Positions 1 to 13,811 of a DNA stretch of 64,000 nucleotides are shown piece after piece. The stretch is from Amia ocellicauda (taxonomy: Eukaryota > Chordata > Actinopteri > Amiiformes > Amiidae). The stretch is from assembly GCF_036373705.1 (NCBI RefSeq), contig NC_089869.1:6416676-6480675 (forward strand), in the 5' to 3' direction. Position numbers and translations under genes: made by a program. Position 1 is the first letter of the stretch. Each line of letters begins with the position of its first letter. The notes below the pieces were generated by a model. It saw only the letters and a list, made by a program, of their open reading frames with translations. It ran no database searches and was not told where the DNA came from.

Positions 1-239
1 TGGATGCTAAAACAAACCTTCAGGAAAACTGCCACATTTCACCATGTCCAGAGGACAGGACAAGTTTAAAAAAAAATACCTGAATGACCAGCCAGCCAAT
101 CATGATTATTGTAACTAGTGAAATACCATAAAGTCAAATGAAGTGAAAAGTACAACGTGAACATCAACATCTTAATTATTGTTGAAAAAATTTGCTTTGT
201 AGTATAAACTGATCTTAAGGGGGAGAAAAAAAAACAACA
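1..239. other. Intergenic, nothing recognised
   Basis: AT-rich sequence between the window edge and the first Tc1 remnant. It may hold the unidentifiable outer end of that element. I see no coding exon, RNA gene or clear repeat. Confidence 0.4.
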
Positions 240-833
240 AGGAACCCAGCAGGCCTCCCAGAATTCTGTGCATCCTGTTCCTTGAGGAGTGTCGATAGAC
301 AGAACTCTTCAAGTCATGCAACACATTTTCCATTGGATTTGGGCTGGGGTTCTGACTGGGCCACTCAAGGACATTTAGCTTTTTGTTCCTTAGCCAATCA
401 TTATAGTTTTGTATAGGACTTTTCAATAATGTGCTGCATTCATTTTCCCCTCTACCCTGACAAGTGCTCCAGTCCCTGCTGATGAGAAACATCCCCATAA
501 CATGATGCTGCCACCACCATGCTTCAGAGTAGGGTGGGTGTTCTTTGAGTGATGGGCTGTCTTGAGTACCATACAGGCCAGATTTGTGGACTGCTTGTGA
601 TATTGTTGCCATAAAGGCCTCTCTGATCAATCTCCTTCTTGCTCAGTCATGCAGTTTGGAGGGGCAGTTTGATCTAGCAGGGTCTTGGTGGTGCTATATG
701 CTACTCCTTCCCCTTCTTAATAATAATCTTGACTGTGCTCCAAGGGATATTCTAGGCTTATGATATTTTTAAACCCATCCCCTGATCTGTGCCTTTCAAA
801 AACTTTGTCCCTGAGTTCTTTTGAAAGCTCCAT
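240..833 (-). pseudogene. Tc1/mariner transposase remnant
   Basis: Read on the minus strand, the start codon lies at 831-833 and opens with MELSKELRDKVFERHRSGDG, the N-terminal helix-turn-helix region of a fish Tc1 transposase. After stops and frameshifts, the catalytic core reappears at about 480-600 as [19 protein letters not shown]. It is followed at about 300-400 by NVLEWPSQNPSPNPMEN, the motif that carries the third acidic residue of the DDE triad. About 590 bases remain of the roughly 1,000 expected, so the middle (first catalytic Asp) is deleted and the gene is dead. Sequence up to about 1,010 probably belongs to the element's flank, but I cannot define its terminal repeats. Confidence 0.8.
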
Positions 834-1177
834 GGTGCTCAAGGTTGAGTCTTTGCTCTGACATGCACTACCCAGCAGAGGGAACCTAAAGGAACTGATG
901 TATGTATCCTGAAATTACCTGAATCACTTCAATTTAACACAGGTGGAGGCCACTTAACTTGGTGTGTGATTTTGACACCCGATCTAAATCAGGATTGCTA
1001 ATACAATACACTTATTTAACCAAGCTATTTAATCTTTTTTTTCTTTCTTAATACATTTTCTATACATTTTCACTTGGAATTCATGTTTTAGGATGTGTAG
1101 ATTAGTTGAAAAAATATATATAAAGTGGAAAACAAGTTCACATTCTGAAATGGGGTGTAGTCTTTCTATAGGTACTG

Positions 1178-1182
<5 letters not shown>

Positions 1183-1259
<77 letters not shown>
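1183..1259. repeat. (TA)n microsatellite
   Basis: About 38 uninterrupted TA units. The tyrosine/isoleucine reading frames across it are artefacts of the repeat. Confidence 0.97.
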
Positions 1260-1261
<2 letters not shown>

Positions 1262-4200
1262 CAAAACTCCTTAACAGATAAAAAGGAGAAGAAACCAAAA
1301 AGTGGAAAATCTTCACAGCCAAGCATGCTGAAAACCGAGGCAAATGCGGAGGAAAGATGGGAAGTAAATGAAGCCTGGCAGATGCATATCAAGAAAGCAT
1401 TCAGCACAGTCCATTAAAAGATTTTGCCATTACTTAACCCAGTTGGAATAGAGTGATATTGAAAGGTGGTAATGATAGCCCTGCCCACCCCAGCTGTGTG
1501 GGAATGATTGATTTGTAAGACAGGGTTTCAGGCTTCATTTACCCTCTGTGTCTGACTTCGTCATCACACGATGCACTTAGATGACCTGTCTTTTGAACAC
1601 TGGCCCAATCCAGCACAATACTCTTCACCTCTTTAAATCACTTAGAGGTTTATTACTGATGTGTGCCATTTCCATCTCAGGACAATTATATCCTCTTTAA
1701 AAATCCTGATATGGACAAGTTACCTTGCCATAATTAGTTGCAATGTGGACACTCTCCCACAACTCTCTATTCACTCCAGGCATTTCTAAAATATATGTTT
1801 AATATTCACGTGGCATATTTGAGTCAAGCAAACTATTTGCTTGACGTAATTCATAACATTTAAGATTAGAACTTAAGACATGTTCTTAATAATTATTATT
1901 CAAATTGATTTTGATGTACTGGTAGTAATTTGTCAAATGTAAAGAAACAAAAGTCATCACTTAAAGCATTTAAATGCATGACATAATTTCACATTAAAAG
2001 TTATATATAAAACTGTAAATGACATCGAAACCCCCAAGACACTGCATTTAAAACAGTAGGTTGTCACACTTTATGCTGTAATTCAAATTACATAGCTGTT
2101 GAGAACATGCTGCTTCTGAATAAAAAGCTAACTAGAGACTGCTGGTATTCAAAATGGAGAAATTCAATACATGGAAACTGTACTGTTTTCAGTCTGAGCT
2201 GAATGAAATATGCATCCCAAATTGTATTATTAATGCACTGGCTGAGGAGGAAGTGCATTAGCATTCTAATAATTATGCCTATGATTTGCTTTGGTAATTA
2301 CTGAACATCTAATCGTTAATGGAATGCAGGGTGCTCAAAAATAGAAACACTGCTCTTCATTGTTTTGTTGTTTTGTTATGTTCTCCATTAAATGTATACG
2401 AGGAATGCATGAAGCATAAAAATGTCACATGTAACTTAAGTATGTCTCACAACTACATTCTCCTTGAAACATTCTCCGTGCCTTAAAACATTTGACAAAA
2501 CTCTCTCCTGTATATATTGGTTGTAAAGAGTGATACTGAGAGCGAGATACAGATGGTTATCTTGCATCCAAGATGAGAAAAATCAGTCCATGACATATCT
2601 GACAGCTATCACACTGAGATAGACAAGCTCTGGAAAGCCAGGGGCTGCGACCTGCAATCTTAATTTTTTTTACAGATGTCTCAGATGTGCCTGCTTTAAA
2701 AGTTTTAAATTCTGATTTTTTCTAAATGTATTACACTTCTCAAAGGAGCCGGAATAGATAAAGTTAAAGTTACTCGTGGAACAGGTCTATTTTGTTCCAC
2801 TTTTCATGAAGGATGGTTCAGTTAAATCTATGCTAAAGCTATGAAAGCTTTTTTCTTGTTACCTAATGGTCATTTGTTTAATAGTCATTTTCAATGCTGT
2901 TTTCTAAACCTCTGCAGATATTTATTATTGTGCTATAGATCTTATTAATCCATACAGTCACTGTCACAAAGAATATACTTCAGAACAGGGTGGGTCAAGC
3001 AGGGTTAGAATTTGAATGGTGATACTAAGTCCATATTGATGATATCCAATGCAATACAAAATCTATTAACTTATTTCCAGAACCTGCTAATAAATGTTGA
3101 ATGCATTAAGTTTCCATAGAAGCAAAGTATCTGAAATATTTTCATAATTCAGCACAATTAAATTACTCTCACTGCTCTGTGTGTGTGAGTGATTTTAACC
3201 GTTATTGTTTTACAATTGAGTGTTGCTAAGAGAACTATGCCTTTGAAAACTAATATTCTGTCTGAGAGAGATGTAAGGCCTACAAACAGCAATCTGCAAT
3301 GACTACTGTATACCTGTGGTAGAGGAAATCCAGCAGAAACTGAGGACCATTTGGATTTTCCTGCTTAATTTGGTACAGTAATTCCAGTTAAAAACCTTCC
3401 ATTTGGGGATATCATCAAATAACTGGCTCACAACAACAAAAGCTGCCAAAAAGTTTATTGGCAAGCTGCTTCCCCATGCTGGGAAAAGTTAAATTGTCAG
3501 TAGAATCACAAGATGTCACAAAACATTCATTTACTTTAGAAGGCTTTTACCGGTGAAGCCCCTAAAGACAGACATCAGATTTGAAAAGTGTCATGGGTAA
3601 TTGTGAAGTAACAAAACATATGGCAGCTAAACAGGTTACGAGGAAAAAACTAAATATTTTAAAAGTCACTTAAAAGTGGCGATTTGTGTTGAAGTTTTGA
3701 AATCTGTTACATAAAGGACAAGTAAATGATTGGATTAAATACAAAACTCACCAACTCGTACATATTCAGATTACAGTTAAATTATTCTTGTTTACAAACA
3801 GAAGAACACTACCACACTGGAGAAAATAAATTATAAAATAAATCCTCGAGTCTTTATTTTTTTTAAGAGAATTTGAACCATGGATGGGAAATAAACATCT
3901 TTACAGCATGTTCTATTGTATGCAGCCAGTATAACCACAGTTTCCTGAAAAACTCAGTATGCGAAAAAAATTGGAAAACCAAATACACACCCACAACACA
4001 AATATCATAATATTAACAATCATTCTGGATGCAAATTAATAAATATGATCTTATCTGGAAACTTGCACAAAATAATTTAATTGAAATACATATTCCTTAT
4101 TTAATTGAAAAGAGAAATGATAGTTTGTTGAAACTTGGCTTATGGGTTTGACATCTCCATGGGATGAGTAATTTTGTAACTAATGACATATGTGTCATGG

Positions 4201-7200
4201 TCTCAACCTTTTTGATATAGATCGATATTACATTGACAGTCTAGTGAACTTTATTTAGCAAGTAGTGGAATGTTAACTTATCAACTGAATATCTATGTGA
4301 TAGTAAATTAGGCCACACAGTCTAAAGCATATGCCTTATTTAATGGAATTTACAAAATATTCCATTATTCATTTAGTTTTTCTCTCTAGAACTGACACCA
4401 CACTGGTGGACCATTTGTACATCCAGACTACAATATCAACAATCACTTGTTTCCATAGAGACGTTATAGCTTGAGGAACATGGAGCTTTGAAGTTTGAAT
4501 GTTGTACTATCAATTTTAACATGTTGGAGAGGTTTTGGAATATTTATGTTTAAAGAACATGGTGATTTTTATATCTGCTATTTATCTTAGTTTTCCTTTA
4601 ACCTTTAGAAACACTAGTTTTGTAAAAACAGCCTGTGACCACTCAAAGGAGGGAAGGGGATTCATTAAACATAATGAATTAATTAAGTTTAAACTGTATC
4701 TTAAAAGCAGTCACATTACATGTCAAAAAAACAGTGTCATCATATCCAGTATTTATCACAATCTATCAAAATGCCTAAGATGCATAATTCAGAAAAGGAG
4801 AATGAACATAGGCCTCAGCATAATTACAGATCAGAGCTGAACACTCGCCATTACTGATTGAAGAGTAGATATTTCAATTAATGCATGTGCTTATCAAATC
4901 CCCTCTGTTCAGGTACAGTAATAGTCTATTATCCAAAGCTCTAATATGTTTTGCACGCTTGATTATTTGAATAGCAAAATCGAGATATGAAGTGCAGAGA
5001 TTCATGCAGATTCAGTGGCAGTTAAAGCTGGAGCAGAGGTGCAATCGATTGCATCTGGTATAGAAACAAGCCCACAGCAGCTGAGAGAAAGAAAGTGGAA
5101 TTGCAATCTGTGAAAACCCATGCAAATGTTAGCCCTAGCTGTCCTTGTTTAGTTTTTTCCCAGCTTGATCTTTAGATGGAGAACATGAAAAAATAAAATA
5201 TAGAATTGACCCCCCCTCCCTCGTCGGACTGCTATCTATAAATTTGAGTGAAAAGCCATAAACGTTTCAGAACTAGAACCCCAACAGGCTTTTCCATTTT
5301 GCGTTATTACCCTCCATGACACAAAACTCCTACCCACCACCAGGAATCCCCAGAAACGGCATGTGAAGTAGTATGTTATTAAGATGTAATGATCCAGTTC
5401 AGTGACCTGTCTCTTTCCATCGCCAACACTGTAAAAATGGGGAACAAAAAAAAGTCTGCGCCAGCTAATTAGAAAGCAGTCACCCTTAAAGGGGCTGCAG
5501 ATTGCCTTGTTTTGAGATCCATCCACAATAAATGAACTTAAATACAGCCTAATGAAATGATTAATAATTGTTTTTTCTCAGAACACTTAGTCATTCTTCA
5601 CTTCTGGCAGATTTTGTCTTGCAATTATATGTATATATTATTAAACAATTATGAAATGGAGAAGTTCATAACTCCTGCTTTATTTTAGTGTATTACACAA
5701 TTAAGTTATATGGTGGACCTTTTAGATGCCAAATCCTGTTGGACTGCCTCAAACTTTTGTACCATACATAACGATACAGGGAGCTAAAAGGAACTAGAGA
5801 CGTTCTGTATTAGTCAATAACCTATTAAAGCCACCAAACAAAGTAAATGGCAAGCTGTGTACAGAAATAAAAACGCGAAGCAGCTTTTGCAGAATATGTA
5901 GGGTACTGCCTCAGGCTTTCCGATTATTTCAGTGCAAATCCCAGCACACGTTAGTCATCACTCGTAGATAATGTTCTGGGGTAGCACTCCTCGTTTGAGG
6001 CAGCTTTCCCAATAAAATCACAAGAATATGGTTGAAAGATGGATGACTATAGACTATTTATGGAAGCAAATATATTTAGACAGAGAGACCAGTGCAAGGT
6101 AAAATGGGTAATAAATGTCCTACATTGAGGCACTACAACAAAACAGAAATACCTTGTTTACCAACCTCATAATTGATTCATGTGCAATGTACGCTCGCTG
6201 TTAGTAGGTACCGGGGGAGATTGGGGCAGGTCCGGGAGAGAGCTAATAAGAAGCTACAGTGTTGGTAACTCCTGTATTGTTTTCTTTGTTTTTGGTGTAG
6301 TCTACAGACAAAAGCAGCATTTGTTCATTTAAATAAGTAACTTCTTCTAAAAATGCTACAATATCATTGCCCCTAAAACCACCATATTAGTTGGAACATG
6401 AAAGCCACCATTCCTTCAGCACAGCCAAAACACAGCCATCTCACAATTATTTAGGTCTTGCACCACCTTTCTCTTAGCTGACCCTACCTACGTGTGTAAT
6501 GAAATGCATTTTAAAATTGATTTTGGATTGATGCATTGAAGCTTCACTGAAGAGGTGGGAGACGGAGACAAATACAGACTGAAAAATGCTGTATTAAAAA
6601 TGTTATTTTGAAGGTCTACAATCACAATAATCAGAGCCATCACCCAAAAAATTGTAATGCTTTTCAAGCAATGCTTTTCAGTCCTCCCAACATATGCGTA
6701 TTCATAGAGATGTTAGAAACTCCGTTCAAAGCAACGGTTTCCCGAAGCCTAAACGTTGTCTAGCCTTTTTCTGTAGGATGCAATCATAAATGTAGTCAGG
6801 TAACTAGAACTAAATGTAAAATTGCCCTTCTTCTGACCCTTATTTTACAAAAATGCATGAATGAATAATAATTCATTAAATATTATTTTATCCAGCTTAA
6901 TACATTATCATGGATGACTCATAATACATGAATCGTTATGCTTTTAAATGTCACTTGTGAGATATCTTAACTTCAAGTGAAAAGTATCTATATTGTACAC
7001 CATTCTTGTATATAATATTACAAGTGAATATATATTTAGTAATGGTTTAAAGTGCCTACACAACTCCTACTGAGTTTTCAAAGTCCATACACCACAAGCC
7101 ACGCCATGCTCTGAGAGTCTGTTACTTTTCGATTCCTTTCTCCCTAGGGGGTCTTTCTGGGAGTCCATGAAAGTGTAAGATGAATGGCTCTAGGGTCTTT

Positions 7201-8642
7201 GACGTGGCCCCTGAACAAAGAAAACCAAAACGCATTTCCTACAGTCATCAGTCAGAAATTGCTTTTTTCTGATTCATTTGCTTGCAGACTTCAGCTGAAT
7301 GGCTGAAGTCGTCATCATCCATCCATGGAGTGTTCTTCTCAAGCCACCAGAACCACTGCCACCCCCCTCATCTCCTGTCAACCCCCACTGCTCTGACCTC
7401 AAAATAGTTTTTGTCAGCAAGAAGTGATCATCACAGAGGTTTTGCAGAAACTTAGCTGACAACTAACTAAGTGTAGAAGAGACTCCTAAAACTGGCTTGG
7501 CTCAATGGTTTAAATGAGTTAGGTCCACACACAATTTGCTTCAAAACTTATAAATCCTATATTTATACTAACTTATACATTTGCCATAGTTTAGACAGTT
7601 CGTTTTATTGTTTGTTTGTTTTCTGTATCTTTTAAACTCATGGTCTTACCTAACCAACAAAACAAGTTAAAGGCACACACTGTGAATAATCAAAGACCAA
7701 CTCCAAGTTATGCAATATAGAATTTGCAAGAGTGACCGAAATGTCAGCTGGAACAATGTCTTAATACACCGAGTTATTATGAAATTTGTCATCAATCCAT
7801 TTATAATAAATAAATATATTTTTGTTCAAGGAACAGTGTTTCTTTAAAGTGTGCATCTTTAACAAGAAACCAATTGAAAAATCATAATGCAGAGATAATA
7901 AGGTTCACAGCTTTGCTATCCATCTCCTAACAAAATACCATTAATTATATCTCAGTTTCTCCATTTATTTTCAAATGCCTTGTCACTTTTGCTAAATATT
8001 GCATTGCATTTTAAAGGAATAAGTAAATGCATTTCTTTCAATGGCTTCACCATTCTTTGACCCTGTGCTCAATGATCTTTAGATGTCATGGGAATTTAAC
8101 TCATAATTGTTTCAAGTTTGTGATACAATAGTTGTTTTTCAACTTCAGTGAACAGTTTGGTTAGGTTCTACTGATTTGATTATTTGATAAAATAATATGG
8201 CCATCTCAGTTTACATTTACAGTTTACATTAACAGTAAATATTTTGTGTTTTTCTGCAAGGTTTATATTAGAAATAGATCTTTCTGGAGATCAAGAATGA
8301 TGACATGCTGCAGAGTGTAAACATTTTGTTGAACAGGTGAGACAAATGCATATTCATTTATTCCAGAGTAGGAAATGTAGCAACAAAGAAAGGAGAATGC
8401 ATGTTTTGCATGAAGGTAACTGTGACAGTTCTTCCTTATTTTCCATGGATTTGGTGAATTAAGCTTGGGTTGTGAAGTAAGCCAAAGGTAGACAAAATGG
8501 CTGCCATAAATACCTCTGGCCATATAAAGGCTGAGTGCCCAATCAACAACAGAAGATGGCTGCTGACCTTAGGCCTGAGGTGAAATAATAATAATTAAAA
8601 AAAAATCTTTGCTACTTTCTATAGGCCAATATATATAGGACC
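1260..8642. other. Intergenic desert, no gene seen
   Basis: About 7.4 kb of AT-rich sequence without a supportable exon, RNA gene or recognisable transposon. The open frames inside (for example 4535-4840, 5236-5526 and 8263-8523) show no protein family motif. Short stretches rich in TAATTA-type homeobox motifs, notably 2,215-2,345, have the look of conserved enhancer DNA. That is an impression only, because no alignment was possible. Confidence 0.45.
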
Positions 8643-8838
8643 CTGTCTATCACAGTCTCTATATTACACTGGACAATTTAGACTCCACGTAACCTTTCAT
8701 AGGGCTAAATATCCCACTATTCCTTGCTCTTCATGGTCAAAGAAACGTGAACAATCAAAAATGTATCAACATTCAACAAATCATATTAAACATTTATTGA
8801 CACATATACTTATTTTTTTCAGTTAAAAATAATAATAT

Positions 8839-8841
<3 letters not shown>
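8643..8841 (+). repeat. Outer inverted-repeat arm, left
   Basis: This segment (CTGTCTATCACAGTCTCTAT and onward) recurs in reverse complement at about 10,250-10,455 with a few mismatches. Recognisable shared blocks are the ACTGGACA block, the GGGCTAAATATCCCAC block and the run around ATTCAACAAATCATATTAAA. It lies outside the Tc1 terminal repeat and is separated from it only by a (TA)n tract. Confidence 0.85.

Positions 8842-8842
<1 letters not shown>

Positions 8843-8892
<50 letters not shown>
8843..8892. repeat. (TA)n microsatellite at Tc1 left boundary
   Basis: About 25 TA units directly abut the left terminal repeat. A matching (TA)n tract abuts the right one. Tc1 elements insert at TA, so both tracts may be expansions at the insertion site. 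Confidence 0.9.
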
Positions 8893-8896
<4 letters not shown>

Positions 8897-8897
8897 C

Positions 8898-10201
8898 GGT
8901 ACTGAGCAACAGTTTTAGGCAGGTGTGAAAAAATGCTGTAATGTAAGAATGCTTTCAAAAATAGACATGTTAATAGATTATATTTATCAATTAACAAACT
9001 GCAAAGTGAGTGAACAGAAGAAAGATCTACATCAAATCAATATTTGGTGTGACCACCCTTTGCCTTCAAAACAGCATCAATTCTTCTAGGTACACTTGCA
9101 CAAAGTCAGGGATTTTGTAGGCATATAGTCAGGTGTATGATTAAACTCAGCTAACAATGTGAGGTTACTGAAGACAGTTTACTGTCAAAAGTCATACACC
9201 ATGGCAAGACAGCACAGCAACAAGACACAAGGTAGTTATACTGCATCAGCGAGGTCTCTCCCAGGCAGAAATTTCAAGGCAGACAGGGGTTTCCAGATGT
9301 GCTGTCCAAGCTCTTTTGAAGAATCACAAAGAAACGGGCAACGTTGAGGACCATGGACGCAGTGGTCGGCCAATTAAACTTAATGCAGCAGATCAAAGAC
9401 ACATCATGCTTACTTCCCTTGCCAGTTGGAAGATGTCCAGCAGTGCCATCAGCTCAGAATTGGCAGAAAACAGTGGGACCCTGGTACACCCATCTACTGT
9501 CCGGAGAAGTCTCGTCAGAAGTGGCCTTCATGGAAGACTTGCGGCCAAAGAGCCATACCTCTGATGTGGAAACAAGGCCAAGCGAGTCAACTATGCATGA
9601 AAACACATGAAGTGGGGTGCAGAAAAATGGCAGCAGAGCTTACACGAATGAGTGTCTGCAGACATGGTGGAGGTTCCTTGCAAGTTTGGGGCTGCATTTC
9701 TGGAGTTGGGGATTTGGTCAGAATGAATGGTCTCCTCAATGCTGAGAAGTACAGGCAGATACTTATCCATCATGCAATACCATCAGGGAGGCATCTGATT
9801 GGCCCCAAATTTATTCTGAAGCATGACAACGACCCCAAACATACAGTGAAAGTCATTAAGAACTATCTTCAGCGTCAAGAAGAACAAGGAGTCCTCATCA
9901 TCGAGTCTGTCTGGGATTACATGAAGAGAGAGAAGCAACTGAGGCTGCCTAAATCCACAGAATAACTGTGGTTAGTTCTCCAAGAGGTTTGGGCCAACCT
10001 ACATGCTGAGTTCCTTCAAAAACTGTGAGAAAGTGTACCTAGAAGAACTGATGCTGTTTTGAAGGCAAAGGATAGTCACACCAAACATTGCTTTGATTTA
10101 GATTTTTCTACTGTTCACTCACTTTGCATTTAGTTCATTGATAAATATAATCAATATGTCTATTTTTGAAAGCATTCTTACTTTACAGCACAGTACAGCA
10201 C

Positions 10202-10207
<6 letters not shown>
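8898..10207 (+). mobile_element. Tc1/mariner element with ~200-bp terminal inverted repeats
   Basis: The left terminal repeat is about 8,898-9,097 and the right about 10,030-10,207. Matching blocks include GTGAGTGAACAGAAGAAAGA against the right-hand reverse complement, and TTCAAAACAGCATCAATTCT against AGAACTGATGCTGTTTTGAA. The right tip has lost the internal block that precedes the terminal CAGTAC and carries a short CAGTACAGCACAGTAC duplication instead. The element contains a broken transposase on the plus strand and belongs to a Tc1 family that is very common in fish genomes (recognised from memory). Confidence 0.88.
9201..10028 (+). pseudogene. Tc1 transposase pseudogene
   Basis: The reading frame starts at the ATG at 9,201 (MARQHSNKTQGSY). 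It continues through the bipartite DNA-binding region, with SGRPIKLNAADQRHIMLTSL and SSAISSELAENSGTLVHPST in a second frame. The catalytic part then appears as HGGGSLQVWGCIS and as [20 protein letters not shown], which holds the second Asp. Several frameshifts, a deletion across the first catalytic Asp and the loss of the NPIE-type third acidic motif leave no functional product. Confidence 0.88.

Positions 10208-10249
<42 letters not shown>
10207..10249. repeat. (TA)n microsatellite at Tc1 right boundary
   Basis: Tandem TA units lie between the right Tc1 tip and the outer inverted-repeat arm. Confidence 0.9.
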
Positions 10250-10256
<7 letters not shown>

Positions 10257-10455
10257 CATTATTATTTTTAACTGATTGAAAAAAATAAGGTTACATGTCA
10301 ATAAATGTTTAATATGATTTGTTGAATGTTGATACATTTTTGATTGTTCACTTTTCTTTGACCATGAAGAGCAAGGAATTGTGGGATATTTAGCCCTATG
10401 AATGGTTACCTGAAGTCTAAGCTGTCCAGTGTAATATAGAGACTATGATAGACAG
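10250..10455 (-). repeat. Outer inverted-repeat arm, right
   Basis: Reverse-complement partner of 8,643-8,841. It ends with GACTATGATAGACAG, which pairs with CTGTCTATCACAGTC at the left. Together the arms frame the Tc1 element in a palindrome of about 1.8 kb. Confidence 0.85.
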
Positions 10456-12813
10456 CGTCTGAGATATTGCAGCACAAAGAGATTGGGAGGGATGTATTTT
10501 GGTCTGGGTTTTGTTGTTCTTATTATAAGCATTAGCAGTAGCATTAAAACAGTATTTGATTCTGGTGTCATTCTATTTAACAGCTGAACCCAGTCACTTG
10601 GCCCAGTGACAGCGGCTTTTAAGGATATAATGGGATATGATGCTATTTATTTATTTTTTGCAAAATATGAGTTAATTTGAAATAATATCTGGGACCAGAC
10701 AACAAACTGAAAATACGTATACATTATTTATAGTATTATTAGTGATATGCAAAGCATTTTTATTACAGGCACTATGTTAAAAATTAACATGATTTGATTC
10801 AAACTCTGTTCCTTCAGTAAAAAGCAGCATAATATATGGATTCATTTTGAAGCTTACTGAGTGATACTTGATGAGAGGCATCGGTAAAGGGTGAAAGAAT
10901 TCCCATTAAAACTTCACATTAAATAAAGTGATTTTTCAGATTTTAAATAGGAATTGGATCTGAAAGTGTGTAAAACATGCCAGCTAGGCATTACTGTATG
11001 CATAATTTAGGCTTACCTTGGAAGTGTTTTATTCTTAGGAAGGAATTGCTCTTGGCACTTTAGTGACAGCTTATATGTACTGCATAAATTGTTCAAATAA
11101 GTCTGTAATTACGAGAAAGAAAAAAAAAATATGCATTACAGAATCAGATATATAATTATATTTGAATTACTGACATTGTTGAAAATGCACTTTGCCTTGC
11201 TTTTTTTATTTCATGCCCTCTTTTTTAACTCCATATAGTTAACAAATACATAATCGTTAGATAAGCACATAGCAATTAAGCAAATTAAGCCAATTTTATT
11301 TGTCTGTGACTAATGCACGAAGTGTTTATTTTCACACTGATCAAAAGTGCTCAATGCACCTGCGGTAATTAAACAAAGAAATAAATAAAGCCTCTCAAAC
11401 TGGGATGTTTTTTGGAAGGGTTAGCAATTGAAGGATGATTAATTCAGGCAGAACCAGGAAAAGGTTCCAAACCAGGCATTGGCTCTGAATATATGCAGAC
11501 AGCTTGGGAAACTTATATATATGGCACCTAAAGCAGATGGAAGATGTGCAAGAATAGGCCATGGTGCCTATTTTGTAAATCAGTGCTTTACAGACAATGA
11601 TTAGGGTGTCTGGTTATATCATCATAGGTCGCCTTCTCCGTGCTCCAGCAGATATCTACTGTAAGAATTCAGGCGACAAAAGCACATTAAGTGAACCACA
11701 GTGAAAGCACCTGAAATGGTGCTTCTTGCACTATAATTTCAGCTGCTCAGAAAGGCCAAAACTGATGGCACTTGCAGTGAAGACAAATTAATATAACCAA
11801 ACAATATCAGTTATGAATATATATTCTAAAACTAGAATATGAAGTGATGCTCTACTAAGAAGTAAAGAGTATACTTCTATAATTGTTGAAATGACAGAAT
11901 GTGTGTGCATACATACCGAATTAATAGTATTTAATTTTTAAAACCACAAGGAACACCGGCCCAATTGTAAAAAGTATAATGCTGTACTTGATTTCCTATC
12001 CCAACAGCAGTAACAACATTAATTGAGAGGATAATTATTTCTGATTTCTGAAATGTCTTTGTGTTTTGCAAACTTTTTAAAGCTTCCGTAGCATGAAAAG
12101 AAGGTATTTGGACTGATATACACCACCAATATTTATAGAATATAAACACTACCTTAATCAAAAGAAATTTCAATCTGCCTTTATTTTATGACAGGTTCCT
12201 AGACGGCATGTCAGTTAAATTATTGAAGTACCCATGAAAACTTTTGAAAACTTTGTCTATCAATCATGTCATAGTTAATAGCATAATTTTCCCTAATAGT
12301 GGCATGATTGTTCAGTTCCTATCGAATAAATGCTATAGGTCTGTGCTCAATCACCAGCAGTTTGAGGCATGACTATGGAAAGACTTCATTTGATTTTGCT
12401 GTGCTTGTAACATTGTGGTGTTAAAAAAAAAAATAAGTGAAAAATAATTTGTCAATTAACAGTTGAACTTAATTACATGAAGTGTGAACATAAGACGTTA
12501 AGTGTTAAACAGTAGTGAAATTCTTGTTCTGAGAAATAGAATCTCATCTTGAGATGCCCAAAAGCCGCACATTTTGACTTAAGGATGAATTTAGACACAA
12601 TCTGAAGAAGGCATTAGATTGAACCTTAAGGCAACTGCATCCATCAGATTCTGTAAATGCATTATGATTTCAGACATAATGCGTTTGTACATTATTTTCC
12701 TCCCATAATATCTTCTGGAGCATTGTCTGCTTCAGATCCCCGTAAAAGAAGGCTTATGCAACCCATTGCAAGCGATAAATTGCCACAGCCCCCACTTTCT
12801 CTCAGATCGCAAC
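10456..12813. other. Intergenic, no gene seen
   Basis: AT-rich sequence with no supportable exon. The stretch 11,255-11,400 combines several AATTAA-type motifs with low repetitiveness and could be conserved noncoding DNA, which is not testable here. Confidence 0.4.
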
Positions 12814-13811
12814 TAGGGCCCGACAGATATATCGGAACACTGATATTATCGTCCGATATTGGGCTGAAACAGAAATATCTGTGTTGGCCCATATTCCACC
12901 GATAATTTGCTAAATATATTTTTTCAAATTACCATACAATCCTTCATCATACCTTAGACATTAAAAAAATACATGCTTATATGGTTTAACAGTCGTTATT
13001 ATAATTATTTACCATTCTTTATTAACATAGTTGTGTTGCTTTAGTTTTCACTGGAAGCTTCCAACTCCACAGGGACACACTACAGAGCACCGTGGAGAAA
13101 CAAACACACTCAGAGCTTTTACTAAAACACTCATAACCAATAGGGTTTTGAAAGCTGTGCTGCACTTGAGTATCCGTGGATTTGGTTAGTATGTATTCTC
13201 GTCATGACTGAAGATTACCGTATACTATGGTATTGAAGCGCATTTTCATTAAAAAGTTAATTAAATCGCTTTTCAAGATTCACAATAGCAATTAAAATAT
13301 AGTAAAACAGTACATGCTTGCTGACGATGTTAACTGGATATCAGCAAACAAAAACTGTCTCCAAATGACATGCAATCTCAGATCACAGTGAACAATCTAA
13401 AGAAAATGAGAGTGAAAAAACATACCTCCCAGAAGAGTTGGATGAACCTGAAACTATACATTATATTTATTAAACTATTTCAAATCGTACATTGTGTTTT
13501 TGCTATGATTCAAATTGCAATATGTTTAACAAACGTAATAAATAAGTTACACTTTCGAGGGCATTTAAAAAAAAAAATTATATATACAGCTGTGCTGCCT
13601 GCAATATACAGTGAGGGAAAAAAGTATTTGATCCCCTGCTGATTTTGTACGTTTGCCCACTGACAAAGAAATGATCACTCTATAATTATAATGGTAGGTG
13701 TATTTTAACAGTGAGAGAATAACAACAACAAAATCCAGAAAAACGCATTTCAAAAAAGTTATAAATTGATTTGCATGTTAATGAGGGAAATAAGTATTTG
13801 ACCCCTTCGAC

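Noticed and set aside
1093..1407. Two frames with long Ile-Tyr repeats
   Set aside because: They are translations of the (TA)n microsatellite.
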